Source: Moniliophthora roreri | Lineage: Eukaryota > Basidiomycota > Agaricomycetes > Agaricales > Marasmiaceae | Direction: 5' to 3' | Assembly: GCA_001466705.2 (NCBI GenBank) | Contig: LATX02000176.1 | Coordinates: forward strand, 62,001 to 126,000 | Length of the DNA stretch: 64,000 nucleotides | Shown here: piece by piece, positions 1-10,925 of the stretch | How the letters are laid out: every line of letters starts with the position of its first letter | Position numbering within the stretch: position 1 is the first letter of the stretch | Made by a program: the position numbers and the translations under genes | Notes under the pieces: generated by a model | The model's database searches: none | What the model saw: only the letters and a program-made list of their open reading frames with translations | What the model was told of the DNA's origin: nothing

Positions 1-118
1 TCTGTGCAGTTCGGAAGTAAGTAAGGTTCTTGTGATCTGATAGAACTGTCACCGGGTGTGCTCCTCCAAGGAGATAATGTTCCCAAGCTTTCAGGGCGTT
101 AGTGATTGCCAAAAGCTC

Positions 119-397
119 TCAGTCGTAGATTTCATAGTTCCGTTCGGTAGCAGTGAACGCGTGCGAGATGTATCCACATGGATGTAGTTCTCCGTCAGAT
201 CCTTGTTGTTTCAATACCGCTCCTGTGGCCCATTTTGATGCGTCGGCTTCGATGACAAATGGCTTTTCGTCGTCTGGCATTTGTAAGATTGGGCGTTGGA
301 GGAATTTCGCTTTCAGAATATTGAAAGCGACATCTCGTATTTTCGTCCATTCGAATTTGGTGTCTTTCTTCGTTAATTCATGCAACGGTCTCGCCAA
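119..397 (-). pseudogene. pol: RNase H start of A1 pol (partial)
   Basis: The connection region and the first RNase H motif FVIEADASKWATGAVL are present, with the first catalytic Asp, then HPCGYISHAFTATERNYEIYD before a TGA (Arg/CGA expected from C, which reads IYDRELFAI). Downstream RNase H sequence ([12 protein letters not shown]) continues to position 1 and is cut by the window end. Confidence 0.85.
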
Positions 398-451
398 TTC
401 CGCATATTTCCCTATGAACTTGCGATAGAAATTCGCAAACCCAAGGAACGA

Positions 452-1327
452 TCACACACCTTTGATAGTTTTGGGCGCTTTCCAATCTTTGATCCCGGCC
501 AGTTTCATTTCGTCCATCGATATATGTCCTGGTGTGATGACCATCCCTAAAAAGAGCATCTTCGTGACTTCGAATTCACATTTTTCTGGTTTGAGGTAGA
601 GGTTGTTTTCTTGTAATCGTTCCGAGACGTGTCTCATGCGCAATCGATGGAGATTGATCTCATCAGAAAAAATCAAGATGTCATCCATGTAGACCATGCA
701 CCAACCCTCATCGATAAAATCTTTGAGGATGTCATTCATAAATGCTTGGAATGTCACTGGAGAATTGGTCAAACCGAAGAACATAACCGTGGGTTCGAAA
801 AGGCCTTGAGGTGTTTTGAACGCTGCTTTCCATTGGTCTCCATCCTTGATCCATATATTGTTGTACTCGTTCCGAAGATCTAATTTCGTAAAGACCTTGG
901 CCGTTTTTAATTTGTCCACAAGATCTGTGACCAATGGTAAGGGGTAGCGGTTTTTTATAGTTCCGTTGTTCAAATCTCGGTAATCTTGGCATGGTTGAAG
1001 TGCTCCCACTTCTTTCTTGGCTACGAAGAAAAAAGGGGACGCCATCAGGGATTTCGAAGGTCGAATATATCCTTTCTGTAGATTTTCGTCTAGAAATTTG
1101 TCCTGTTCGATTCGCTCTTTTGGTGATAAAGAGTAGATCTTGCAGTCCCATGGTTTGAAATCCGGTTTGAGGTCTATCGCGTGATCGTACGGTCGAGAGG
1201 GTGGAAATCGTTCAGCTTTCTTCTTTTTGAATCGATCTGAATAATTGGAAAGATACGGGGGAAGAAGTTCCTCTAATGGTTTTGCCTTGACCTCGTGAGC
1301 TTGTGCCAGTACTTGAGAAGCAGACAA
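452..1327 (-). pseudogene. pol: Reverse transcriptase of A1 pol
   Basis: 291 uninterrupted codons covering fingers and palm: [37 protein letters not shown], then [12 protein letters not shown] and the catalytic YMDD box ([13 protein letters not shown]) intact, followed by [16 protein letters not shown] and [12 protein letters not shown]. It ends at a TGA where A2 and A3 have Arg (GVRSFLGF), a CGA-to-TGA change. Another TGA upstream of 1327 replaces the Arg of the A3 sequence EVRINTKLS. Confidence 0.9.
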
Positions 1328-1498
1328 CTTAGCGTTGATTCAGATTTCATCACTGTCTTCCTCTCCTCGAATGAAAGATCGAATTAAAACTTCATCATCT
1401 TTGACTTTGTCCAGTATTTCAGTATCGAGCTTCTTGGTTTCATCAAAAATCCCAATAAATGGTTTCATCGGTCGTTTGATCATGATCTTTTGCCTAGG

Positions 1499-1930
1499 TC
1501 AGAAATAGACTATGCCAGTAACCCAGTCCATGTCCGGATTATGATCTTGGAGCCATGGTAATCCTAAAATGATCCGCTCAGGTCTGAGTCCCGAGATCAA
1601 CAAGGTTTTCTTCATTGATCTATCTCCGATTGTAATGTTGACCGTAACGGAATGCGTGATCCAACCGATTTTGTTCTGGGTTCCATCAACGTTGAAAACT
1701 TTGATGGGTTTTTCTAATTTCGTCCAGGGTTTCTTCAATTTTCATGCTTCTTCTTCACAGATGAAGCGACCTCCTGCGCCTGAATTGATCAGGGCTTTCG
1801 TTTCGACGATTTCTGTCCCAACGTTGTATTGAATAGGAATTCGCATAGAGTTTCGATTTAACTTAGCTAGTACAACGTTCGAGATCATAATAACAGGTGG
1901 AAAGAGCGTCGGCCTCTTCCACCTCTTCAA
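1499..1930 (-). pseudogene. pol: Retropepsin-like protease of A1 pol
   Basis: The frame reached by the -1 shift encodes an aspartic protease: MRIPIQYN, then the active-site region ALINSGAGG, and later the flap/C-terminal signature RIILGLPWLQDHNPD. The catalytic Asp of the expected D-S-G-A is Asn (GAT to AAT in a CpG context), and the frame has a break near 1740. In-frame TGA follows the ending VYF. The enzyme would have cut Gag-Pol in the virus-like particle; this copy cannot. Confidence 0.8.
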
Positions 1931-3204
1931 AAACCCTCTTTTCCCATGAGATCAAAGATCTCCTCTTGTTCTCCTTCTTCTTGTTCGGCAATGAGCGCGC
2001 GAATCTTGGTGAAAGCTTCTCGTGGTGAGAGCTTCTTTGGTTCGTATTTGGGTGGTGGGGTTTGTTGTGCTTGTCCTTTGGTGGGACAATCTCGTGAGAC
2101 GTGACCAGTCTTTGCACAACGGAAACACTTTCCTGCAACCATATAGTCCTTCCTATCAGATTCGGACAGCATTCGTCCGACTGTGACTTCCTTCTCTTTT
2201 CGAGCGATCTTCGGCTTGATCGGCTCTCTCTTCTTCCTATTGGCCATGACCAATTTGTACTGGTTGTCATATCTGATCGCCAGTTTGTACCATTCCTCCA
2301 GGGTTTCGGGTTCTCCGTCCGTTCGGAGCATGATCTTGTTTTGTAAGGGCTCCGGAAGTCCTTCTCTAAAGAATTTCATCAGGGCTTCGTCGTCGTATTT
2401 GGTATCCATCGCGATGAGGCAGAATCGGTTAACATATTCATCAGCCCTGTCCGTCATCTTGATCTGTTCGATCTTTGTTTGGGCTTCTCTGACAATGTTG
2501 ACGGGTTGCCATTCGTTCCTAAATCTCTGTTTGAAGCTACTCCAAGTTTCTTCGGCAGCTTTCTTCTTCTCCTCGGGATCGTCATCTTCGGGAAAGAGTT
2601 TCATCGTCTCCTTCTGCTTCCACTCTGTGGTGTTTCCCTTGACCAGAGAGAGAAGAAGCATCTTCTTCTTTTCATCTGTGTTTGCTTTGACCGGGTTCAT
2701 TGTGAAGTAAAGTTTGAGGTCGAGGAGGAAGCAGCGGGTGTCCGATTGTTTGCCCAAAAAGGGGTCTGGCATTGGTCCCTTACTGGCTTCGTCCTTCTTG
2801 TCGTCAATTGTCTGGAGTATGGCCGTGGAAATAGTCTGGGCCCATTGTTCGTTGGTGTCGTCATGTTCTACTTTTGGTTTGACGTCTGAAGCAGCAGCAG
2901 CGCTTCCAGTGGGAGTCGTCATTTCTGGTGTCGGGGTATGGAAAATATTTCGGTATTCGTCAAATGGATCGGTTTCAGAAGACTTAGCTTTAGTTTCTGT
3001 TCTTTCTTGTTGGAGACTTTCGACTGCTCCTCTCCGCTGGCTACGAGTAATTCGGCGCGGGGTCTGTTCGGGATCGGGGTTCAATAGCTGTTCGGCTGCT
3101 TCGGGTTGGTCGTCAAGATCAGCTTCTTCGGCTGCCGTAAAGGGAGCCTTCGGGGGAGTCGTGTTTCGATAAGCGGTGGTGCCTAAACCTGGGTAGGTCG
3201 GCAA
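1927..3204 (-). CDS. gag: Gag polyprotein of A1
   Basis: A 425-codon open frame, the longest intact gag in the window. The N-terminal third is acidic and low-complexity. The middle (about residues 130-330) is the capsid-like part, containing the motifs RADEYVNRFCLIAMD and LEEWYKLAIRYDNQYK, which recur in C and A3. A CCHC zinc knuckle (CFRCAKTGHVSRDC) lies near residue 365 and should bind packaged RNA. The C-terminus ends EGF followed by TGA, overlapping the slippery heptamer. The annotated first codon is TTG; no ATG sits there, so the true start is uncertain. In A3 the matching position nearby reads ATG where A1 reads ACG. Confidence 0.85.
   Translation of the reverse strand: MPTYPGLGTTAYRNTTPPKAPFTAAEEADLDDQPEAAEQLLNPDPEQTPRRITRSQRRGAVESLQQERTETKAKSSETDPFDEYRNIFHTPTPEMTTPTGSAAAASDVKPKVEHDDTNEQWAQTISTAILQTIDDKKDEASKGPMPDPFLGKQSDTRCFLLDLKLYFTMNPVKANTDEKKKMLLLSLVKGNTTEWKQKETMKLFPEDDDPEEKKKAAEETWSSFKQRFRNEWQPVNIVREAQTKIEQIKMTDRADEYVNRFCLIAMDTKYDDEALMKFFREGLPEPLQNKIMLRTDGEPETLEEWYKLAIRYDNQYKLVMANRKKREPIKPKIARKEKEVTVGRMLSESDRKDYMVAGKCFRCAKTGHVSRDCPTKGQAQQTPPPKYEPKKLSPREAFTKIRALIAEQEEGEQEEIFDLMGKEGF
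1930..1936 (-). promoter_or_regulatory. -1 ribosomal frameshift heptamer between gag and pol (A1)
   Basis: The - strand reads G GGT TTT TGA: a canonical XXXYYYZ slippery site (GGGTTTT) in the gag frame, directly before the gag stop. Slipping back one base enters the protease frame without interruption. The same heptamer at the same place occurs in C (14192-14198) and A3 (47527-47533). Confidence 0.75.
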
Positions 3205-3206
3205 CG

Positions 3207-3219
3207 ATCAGCTTGACCT
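3207..3219 (-). promoter_or_regulatory. Self-priming primer binding site of A1
   Basis: Two nucleotides inside the 5' LTR lies a 13-nt sequence whose complement, ATCAGCTTGACCT, occurs in the LTR at 3380-3392 just downstream of the TATA box. This arrangement matches Tf1-type elements, where the 5' end of the transcript folds back to prime reverse transcription. I see no tRNA 3'-end complement here, but could not search a tRNA set. Confidence 0.7.
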
Positions 3220-3221
3220 TT

Positions 3222-3845
3222 TGTTACGTTACTTGCGCAGCAACGACAACAACTCAACAACCACTATGACATAGCGGTGCTAAGTTGACAAAAGGAGCAA
3301 GTTCGAGTTCAAGTTCTCTAGCTTTCGCTAAAGTTCTGAGGGTTCAGTCGTTATGAGCAAGAGTTCCAAAGGGTTAACTAGGTCAAGCTGATGTAGCTTA
3401 GACCTGCAATCTATCTACTTATACAACGATTGTAGTCTACTAGTTGCATACAAACTGCTAGTGCGACATCGTTTGTTTGGTAAACAGAGTGTGCCTTTGA
3501 CGACATGATAAATAGGAACATGACATCAGAAGTGATGTCAAAGAAGTAAAAATAAATATAATGATACAATAACCGATGTCAGAGATGACGTCAGATCATA
3601 AATAGAAGGGGAAAGAAACGAATAGAATAGTGAGATCATACTGATGTCATGAATGACATAGTTATGACGTCTTAAATAGAAGGATAGGCATAGAAGCGGA
3701 AAAGGGAGCTGGGAAGGTGGATGTGTCCAGATGTTAATGAGAAGCATAGATAGAAAAGAGAAAACTAGCGCTCGAAGGCGCTAAAATGTCAAAGCAAGAG
3801 ATAGGAAAAAGGAAAAAGATTGTCTGCCTGCATACAATTGTAACA
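3222..3845 (-). repeat. 5' LTR of element A1 (624 bp)
   Basis: It begins TGTTAC and ends GTAACA, a perfect 6-bp terminal inverted repeat shared by all A-family LTRs here. On the - strand it carries a TATAAG box (about 3418-3423 on the + strand), followed some 30 nt later by the self-primer sequence (3380-3392). Confidence 0.9.
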
Positions 3846-3847
3846 AG

Positions 3848-4926
3848 GATGGTGCGTGGTCTACATGGATGACATCTTGATTTTCTCCGATGAAATCAAT
3901 ATCCATCGACTGCATACAAGACATGTTCTGGAACAACTCCGAGAAAACGACCTTTACCTCAAACTGGAGAAATGTGAATTCGAAGTCATGAAAACGCTAT
4001 TCCTAGGAATGGTAATAACGCCAGGACATATATCAATGGACGAGACAAAACTGGCAGGAATCAAAGATTGGGAAGCACCCAAAACAGTCAAAGGTGTGAG
4101 ATCATTCCTGGGATTTGCAAATTTCTATCGAAAATTCATAGGGAAATATGTGGAACTGGCACAACCATTACATGATCTCACAAAGAAAAACGCGAAATTC
4201 AAATGGACAAAGTTATGCAATGTCGCATTCGAAGTTCTCAAGAACAAATTCTTACAACGACCTATTCTACAAATGCTGGATGACGAAAGACCATTCATTA
4301 TCAAAGCTGACACATCGAAATGGGCAACTGGAGCGGTTCTGAAACAGAAAGGACCTGATGGAGATTTACACCCTTGCAGGTACATTTCACATGCTTTTAC
4401 GCCTGCTGAAAGGAATTACGAGATTTACAATCGGGAGCTTTTGGCAATTGTCAATGCGTTGAAAGCATGGGAACACTACCTCCTTGGAGGGGCACACCTG
4501 GTGACTGTGTTATCTGATCACAAGAACCTAACTTACTTCCGGACAGCACAGAAACTGAACCAACGACAAGCACAATGGAGTCTATACTTGACTCAATTCG
4601 ATTTGCAACTGCTGCATGTCCCAGGAACAAAAATGGTTCAATCAGATGCTCTTTCAAGACGACCAGACTTGATAGACGAAGATGACGACGGGAACGATGA
4701 CATTGTCATGCTACCAGATAAGTTGTTCATCAATGTTATCGATGTCGAACTCAAGGACCATCTGGAAAAGGCAATGTCGACAGATGAATTCCATCAGATG
4801 ACATTGGAACACTTGATAGAACATGGAACGACCCCTACCAAATTGTTGCTTCAAGATTGGAGAATCAAAGGCGAACTTCTCTTCTACAAAGACCGATGCT
4901 ATGTACCGAACGACAAAACACTATGA
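3848..4926 (+). pseudogene. pol: RT C-half and RNase H of A2 pol
   Basis: About 356 codons: [51 protein letters not shown], then RNase H with IIKADTSKWATGAVL (Glu before Ala-Asp changed to Lys), [26 protein letters not shown], and the tether [20 protein letters not shown]. The frame ends at TGA after CYVPNDKTL, where an Arg is expected. Catalytic Asp residues in YMDD and RNase H remain. Confidence 0.9.
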
Positions 4927-5400
4927 AGAACATTGGTCAAGAAAATCCATGAAGCCTTACCTCACAGACACTTGGGACAATGGAATACGTTAAACGAAAT
5001 TCAAAAGAATTACTAGTGGCCAGGAATGACGAAGTTTATCAAAATGTTTGTTGATGGGTGCGTGGCATGCCAACAAATGAAAATAAACACACATCCCACC
5101 AGAATTCCATTACAGCCCATTGGAGGGCACAAAGATGTGTTGCCATTCCAAATCATCATGATGGATTTGATTACAGATTTACCCCTGGTAGACAATTCTG
5201 ATTCCATATTGGTCGTGGTCGACCATGCAGCTACTAAGGGGGTGGTTTTCATTCCATGCAACAAGAAAATTGACACCACAGAAACAGCCGAACTTCTTTT
5301 CTGTCATGTGTACAAGCACTTTGGACTCCCGGACAAAATTATCTCGGATAGAGACCCCCAATTCGCAGCCGAAGTGTTCAGAGAAATGCAAGGATACTAG
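4927..5400 (+). pseudogene. pol: Integrase N-terminus and core of A2, broken
   Basis: The H2C2 zinc domain is recognisable (IHEALPHRHLGQ ... DGCVACQQMK) but holds a TAG where a Trp codon stood (NY-stop-WPGM). The core has the first Asp (IMMDLITDLPL) and the second (ISDRDPQFAAEVF). A one-base deletion near 5390 shifts the frame (expected EM-x-x-LLGIKQ), giving a TAG. Confidence 0.85.
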
Positions 5401-5411
5401 GAATTAAACAA

Positions 5412-6200
5412 TTGCTAAGTACCACCTACCACCCACAGACAGATGGTGAAACTGAAAGAGTTAATCAGAAAGTGGAAATCTATTTGCGGTTCTTCTGTGC
5501 CAAAGAACAAACAAAATGGAAGGATCTCCTCCATTTTGCAGAGTTTGCCCACAATTCAAGGACCCATTCCACAACCCATCAATCACTGTTCTATCTCACA
5601 ATGGGATATTATCCGAAACCCCTTCCTACTGCATTTGACAAATCTACCATTCCCTTGGTTGAACAGAGACTCGCAGAATTAAAGAGGCTTAGAGAAGAAA
5701 CTTCAGCACTCCTGGATATTGCAGCACAGAAAGTCAAGGAAAGGAGCAGGAGAACATTCGATAAATTCGAAAAAGGTCAGAAGGTCTGGTTGGAAGGGAA
5801 GAACCTATCGCTTGGCTATCCATCACTGAAACTGTCTCCGAAACGAGAAGGACCATTCGAAATCGAAGAAGTCTTAGGCCCAGTAACCTACAAATTGAAA
5901 CTACCATTTCAATGGCGAATTCACCCTGTATTCCACGCTAGTCTACTCACACCATATAAGGAAATGGAAACCCATGGTCCGAACTTCTTAGAACCTCCAC
6001 CTGACATAGTGGAAGGACAAGAAGAGTTCGAAATAGAGGCGATCATTGGACATCAACCAAAAAAGAGGAACCAACCCCCAAAAGAATACCTCGTTTCATG
6101 GAAAGGATACGACTCTTTACACAATCAATGGAAGAAGCCGAGCGAGCTAAAGCACTCCATGGAATTGTATTTGGACTATAAAATCGCACATAATTTGTGA
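5412..6200 (+). pseudogene. pol: Integrase C-terminus and chromodomain of A2
   Basis: 262 codons. STTYHPQTDGETERVNQ carries the catalytic Glu of the DDE core. The GPY/F-type module reads GPFEIEEVLGPVTYKLKLP, with WRIHPVFHASLL. Residues about 195-255 form a chromodomain: EEFEIEAIIGHQP, KEYLVSWKGYDSLHNQW, with the aromatic positions (Y/F, W, W) that would read a methyl-lysine mark. Chromodomains steer such elements to heterochromatin. Pol ends naturally at 6198-6200. Confidence 0.9.
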
Positions 6201-6223
6201 TGATCCATAGTCCTCAACACAAC

Positions 6224-7804
6224 ATGTCTACCTCTGCAAGCACTGTCTACCCGCCTGGAGCCTCTCTGTCTCCCGTCTGATCTTACCCAAACGAGATCAC
6301 TTATGATGAACCCTTCTCTCCCTTGACTTATGAACTCCTCTACATCCTCAACTGCGAACACTACGATGAAAACCTGATGCGAATGATGGAAGATTTGAAC
6401 CATCAACACCATCGGGTCGCAATGGGGACCCTCATGTACTTGCAACGAAGCCATTGCAAGAACAGACAGAGAAGCTGGCCTCTTTGCAAGGACATTGACC
6501 AAAGGAGATGACAGAGTGGTCCTAGATAGACCAATTACGGTACCTTCTATTCCAAATGACATCGAAAACCTGCCACTTTACCTAGACCCGCCACAAACAG
6601 GTGCCGAAGGGGACTCCTTTCCAAGAGACGAGGACCTCAACCCCAACACGCCTGCCTTCCTCGTCGCCGCAGAACGACACCAGAGAGCTCTATAAAGAGC
6701 AAGAGAGGTCTCTCGAGGACAATTCATCCTCGAAAGTTGAGAGCCCAGACCTTTCTACTCCCCTCTATTCGGACGCTTTAACTGTCCCAGACCGACTCCT
6801 CAATCCCATCTTAGAGGAACCGAGCCCCTCACCGAGTCCCCAACTTCCCGATCAACCGAACAAGCCCTACTTTTCCCAGATGTATCTGTCCCAAACACTC
6901 CCCCTTCCATGTTCTGTCCAGATAATGACCCGCCCCCAACCTGATCAGCCGCTAATGACCACACTGTCGGAACTGTTATCCTGATCTGTTTCCACAGCCC
7001 TCCTCCACAACCAACACGAACGGCAACCAATGACAATGAATACCAACTCGTCTATCCCCCAACCCGATCCCCTTCCACTAACAACCACCCAAGTCCAAGA
7101 CCTAGATCAAATACATTCATAAATATCGACACCTGTTGATAGCCAAGATCGAAGTGGATTGTATGCAACAGGGATCGAGAGCATCAACATCGAATCCCAA
7201 TTCTCCCCAACTGTCACCAACATCGCAGAGACCTCAGCCAGTGCCTTCTGACAACTTCTCAGAACGAGCCCCTTGCATACAATTGACAGTGTGGGACGAC
7301 AAGGAAGAGGAAGATGAGGAAGGAGGAGAGGACAACAGGGATTTGCATCCTGTAAGGACATCCAACAGCCCTATGATGCAGCCTATGGCACGGACAGAAG
7401 AGGTGTATGCATGACTCAATGCCCTGTTTGCAAGATGGGAACCCACTGTGCCGTCGACTGTCGAAACTACTGTTGTGAGATATGCGGACACTCTGCAGCT
7501 GGGCATTTATCTCGAGACTGCAACGAACGATGATGGTCTCGTCAAACTTCGGGACCAAACGATTCCATCAGCCATTGAACTTTTAATGTCAATATTACGG
7601 GACTTGACTACGACGATGACATTTACAGAAACGGTGAACAATAATGGGGATGATGACGAAGGACCAGAAGGTCGGACACAATTTGTGGAAGGAAGACACA
7701 TGTATATCATGGATAACAACAGAGCAAGGATTGTTCCCACCAAATTCATTGGAGAATGGATGCCAAGAACAGTAATAAGTTCAAACTTGGAAGTTCGAGC
7801 ATAG
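6224..7804 (+). pseudogene. ORF3 of A2, uncharacterised accessory protein
   Basis: Lies between the end of pol and the 3' LTR, the place where some Ty3 relatives carry env. The N-terminal block (6224-6470) has TYELLYILNCEHYDENLM, matching FELLYLLNSKHYDKEMM in A3. A second block (6495-6695) has TVPSIPNDIENLPLYL and DEDLNPNTPAFL. A Pro/Ser-rich linker follows. The C-terminal block (7270-7804) has VWDDKEEED, TVPSTVETTVVRYADTLQLGI and DQTIPSAIELLMSIL. TGA stops (about 6275, 7412) and frameshifts break it. No signal peptide or membrane segment is visible, so I do not call it env. Function unknown. Confidence 0.65.
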
Positions 7805-7815
7805 ACAGGGGGTAT
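7803..7815 (+). promoter_or_regulatory. Polypurine tract of A2
   Basis: AGACAGGGGGTAT immediately precedes the 3' LTR, the usual plus-strand primer position. A3 has the equivalent purine run at 41680-41692. Confidence 0.7.
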
Positions 7816-8355
7816 TGTTACAAATTGCTTCATTCTCGCTTCTTTCCTTTTCACTGGCTAACAGCTTTGACCTTTAAGCACCCTTTACCATATGCTTCTT
7901 TTTGACATCTGGACACATCCACATTCCCAGTTCCCCTTTTTTGTCTATCTCACTTTCGTGCCTCATTTATGACATCGTTATGACTTCACCTTTTTCTATC
8001 TCTTTCCATCATATTCTGATGACATTGCTTACAATGTCATGTTCCTTATTTATGACTTCATTGGCATTCTTTCATGTTCTATTGCTTTCTACTTGTTTAC
8101 TAAACAACAATGTCAACTCAACAGTTTGTACCCAAACTAATAGCTACAATTGTTGTATAAGTAGATAGTTTCAAGGTCTAAGCTACTTCAGCTTGACCTG
8201 GTTAAATTCCAGATTGGATATCTTGCTCACATCGACTGAAACCTCTGAACCTTAGCGAAAGCTAAGTGAACTCAAACTTGATCCTTTCAACAATTTAGCG
8301 CTGCTATGTCATAGTGGTGTTGAGTAGTTGTCATTGCTGCACAAGTAACGTAACA
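7816..8355 (+). repeat. 3' LTR of A2 (540 bp)
   Basis: TGTTAC...GTAACA termini. Contains TATAAG near 8155 and, about 32 nt on, TCAGCTTGACCT (about 8188-8199), the same self-primer element as the other A-family LTRs. Confidence 0.9.
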
Positions 8356-8365
8356 ACGAGATGTC

Positions 8366-8930
8366 TTGTGTCAGCCAACCTGATTCTTTCCATGTGCTCC
8401 GAGATCTTGCCCGTTCGATTGATGACTGGTATTGGTCTTGACAGGCTGAGAAGTCTCACATGTCAGAATCTGCCCAGTCTTCAGGTCCAAAGTCTGGCAC
8501 CAGTTCTGGTTCTGGGGGCAAGGATAGCAAGAGTTTGTCTTTGAGTGGGAACTCAGGTTCCAACTCCAACTTGGGCAATTCCAAGTCCTCGGACCAAGGC
8601 TCTTCCTCTTCCTCTCCCACTGCTAAGTCAAAGTCCAGTTCAGGTAACCAGTCCAAATCGCTGCCTTCTTGGCTTGAAGCCAAGCTCAAGAATGGGAAAC
8701 TGATGGACGAAGAACACAAACACTGACAGGAGAACAGTCTTTGCATGTTCTGTGGTGACAAGCATAACATCAACAACTGTGCAAAGAAGAAGGCCTGCAA
8801 AAAAAAAGGTAAAGCATCCAGATGTGCTGCCTCTGTTTATGAAGCACCCTTGGCTGACAAAGCTGGTGGGTCTGCTGGGTCAAAAAACTAGACCGCGGCT
8901 CCAATACCTCAACACCGGATTGGAGTTGCA
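8366..8930 (+). pseudogene. gag: Gag C-terminal part of element B
   Basis: Reads FHVLRDLARSIDDWYW, a [13 protein letters not shown], a Ser/Gly/Lys-rich stretch (8460-8650), [18 protein letters not shown], a TGA, and the zinc knuckle [13 protein letters not shown]. The order 'IDDWYW - Ser-rich - L...GKL...CxFCG' is typical gag C-terminus of this basidiomycete Ty3 type. The capsid part is missing because A2 interrupts the gene on its left. Confidence 0.75.
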
Positions 8931-9129
8931 TTGACCCTTCTGGTGTTATCCACACGGTCACGCTCAATGCATCTGCTCTTTCCAGTCATTCCCTATGCAT
9001 TCTCCTTTCTTCCACCTACACTACCAACGAACTTATAGAGAATGATTCCCCTGATGGCCTTTCTTCCCCTTTCTGAACCTTACTTTTACATTTTCTTGCT
9101 CTCGTCAATTCCAGTTCTTCCTATTGTTT

Positions 9130-9425
9130 TATAGACTCTGACTTCATATGAATAAACTGCATTCCCACCAAAACAATTCCTCCTGTGTGACTCAAACTCC
9201 TAGATGGTTCAAATGGTATGCTTATCACTGAGATAGTCACTCTTCCAATCTGTTTCAGCCACAGAGAAACTTTCCATCTGGATTTCTATGTTACCCAACT
9301 AGATTCAGAGTGCAATCTAGTGCTAGGATACAACTGGCTCACCTGCTACAATCTGTTGATTGACTGGGCTGAGGGCAGTATTACATTCTGGCACCTTGAC
9401 ACATCCTCTCCTCCCTCTGCAGCTC
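9130..9425 (+). pseudogene. pol: Retropepsin-like protease of element B
   Basis: A degraded active-site region (CFIDSDF near 9130) is followed by [27 protein letters not shown] and [12 protein letters not shown]. The segment L-V-L-G-Y-N-W-L is the C-terminal hallmark of Ty3 proteases. TGA and TAG stops interrupt it. Confidence 0.75.
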
Positions 9426-9779
9426 CACAACCTGTATTGGCCGAGTCTGACACCTCATTGGATGCTATGCCACCCTCCATTTTGCCTAACCCTCATACAA
9501 TGCTTCCCTCGCCTACAAGAAAGTCACATAAGCCCTCCTGGCCATACGAACCAATCTACACCCAAAACTCGTGCTGTGGAAGCACCCATCTCCATCATCT
9601 CTGCTGCCGCATTCCTTTGTGCTTGTAATGAGCCTGGTGCACAGCAATTCACTCTATGCTATGGACCTGAGCACAGAGTCTTCTGGTAAGGCTGGCGACA
9701 TTGAGCTGGTTGATATGTCTGCTGTTCCTACTCCCTATCACGAGTTTGCACCTGTTTTTGATGAAGATCTTTCATAGAA

Positions 9780-10605
9780 GCTTGCCAACCACTGAGAGTT
9801 CAATCTGAAGATTGAACTTGAGGAAGGAGCTCAGCCACCTCTTGGCTAAGTTTACCCTCTCTTGGGCAATGAGCTGGCAGCTCTTTGAGAATTCCTAGAC
9901 AACAATCTTCACAGTGGATTCATCACCTCCTCAGGCTCTCCTTTCGGAGCACTGGTACTCTTTGTTAAAAAGAAATCCAGGGCCCTATGCCTGTGTGTGG
10001 ATTTCTGAGGTCTTAACAAGATCACTAAGAAGGACTGCTATCCTCTTCCTCTCATCTCTGACCTACTCGATGCCCTGAGTAAGGCCAAAGCCTATACCAA
10101 ACTCGATCTTTGCCATGTGTACCATCTTATATGAATCACCAAAGGTGACAAGTGGAAAACTGCATTCCAGACCTGATACAGCTCTTATCAATGGAACATC
10201 ATCTCTGAAGGACTCACCTAACACTCCTGCTGCTTTCCAGCGTTTTGTCAACTCCATTTTGCTAACCTCTTGGACATCTGTGTTGTTGTCCATCTCGACA
10301 ACATTCTCATCTATTCTGAGAATATGGATGATCACGAGAAGCATGTTAAGGAAGTCCTCCAACGGTTGAAAAAGCACGGCTTATATTGTAATCTGAAGAA
10401 GTGCAAGTTCCACATATCCGAATGCAAATTTCTCGGCTTCATACTCTCACCCGACGGCTTCCACATGGCTGAAGACAAGGTTCAAGCTATTGCTGACTGG
10501 CCTGTTCCCCAAAAAATCAAAGACATCCAATCCTTCCTAGGTTTCTGTAACTTCTACTGCTGGTTCATCTATGGCTACTCTGACATCACCATTCTCCTCA
10601 CTTGA
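9780..10605 (+). pseudogene. pol: Reverse transcriptase of element B
   Basis: Degenerate but continuous: [59 protein letters not shown], then the active site as VVVHLDNILIYS (normally YLDDIL; Tyr to His and second Asp to Asn). After it come HVKEVLQRLKKHGLYCNLKKCKFH and FLGFILSPDGFHM. At least six TGA or TAG stops. Catalytically dead. Confidence 0.85.
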
Positions 10606-10925
10606 CTCACTAGGAAGGATGTCTGATGGAACTGGAGACCTGAGGCTCAAAAAGTGTTTGAAGACCTTAAGAAAGCATTCACCTGAGCACTAGTACTGAC
10701 TCACTGGGAACCTGACTGCCCAATTACAATTGAAACTGACACATCCAACTATGCTATTGCTGCCATTCTTTCCATCACCCTTTCCAACGGTGAACTCCAC
10801 CCAGTCACTTTTCTCTCTTGAACCCTTACCAGAGCCAAACTCAACTACAACATGCACAACAAAGAATTGCTAGCCATCTTTGAAGCATTCAAGTTGTGGC
10901 ATCACTACCTTGAAGGTGCTGCTAA
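10606..10925 (+). pseudogene. pol: RNase H of element B
   Basis: ITIETDTSNYAIAAIL contains the first catalytic Asp; GELHPVTFLS and [19 protein letters not shown] give the Glu-bearing helix; it ends LWHHYLEGA at the left edge of MITE 1. Where other elements continue TVLSDHKNL, sequence is lost. Confidence 0.85.

Larger units (their letters stand above)
1..3845 (-). mobile_element. Ty3/gypsy LTR retrotransposon A1, cut by the window edge
   Basis: Reading leftwards from its 5' LTR (3845-3222) the element has a primer site, gag, the frameshift site, protease, RT and the start of RNase H, then runs off the window. Domain order PR-RT-RNaseH and close protein similarity to A2 and A3 in this window place it in one chromodomain-type Ty3 family. 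The LTR directly abuts an RT codon of the + strand element A2 at 3846, so A1 most likely inserted into A2's RT gene. The other junction is outside the window, so the expected second copy of the flanking AGGAT cannot be seen. The copy is dead: several Arg codons have become TGA. Confidence 0.9.
3846..8355 (+). mobile_element. Ty3/gypsy element A2, 5' part missing
   Basis: Starts abruptly inside RT at the codons before YMDD and continues through RNase H, integrase, chromodomain and ORF3 to a polypurine tract and 3' LTR. The 5' half is presumed to lie beyond the left edge of the window, displaced by the insertion of A1. Right of the LTR the sequence is the gag of element B, so A2 itself probably sits inside B (flank ACGAG, partner not visible). 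Confidence 0.85.

Noticed and set aside
2183..3172. Several + strand frames up to 175 codons opposite A1 gag
   Set aside because: Shadows of the gag frame: Ser/Phe-rich, no domain, absent as conserved protein in the other copies.
6224..7804. ORF3 as an envelope gene
   Set aside because: Position fits, but no signal peptide, transmembrane helix or cleavage site is visible in any of the three copies.
8460..8726. Ser/Gly-rich frame as a separate host protein
   Set aside because: It is in frame with flanking gag motifs and followed by a zinc knuckle, so it belongs to element B gag.
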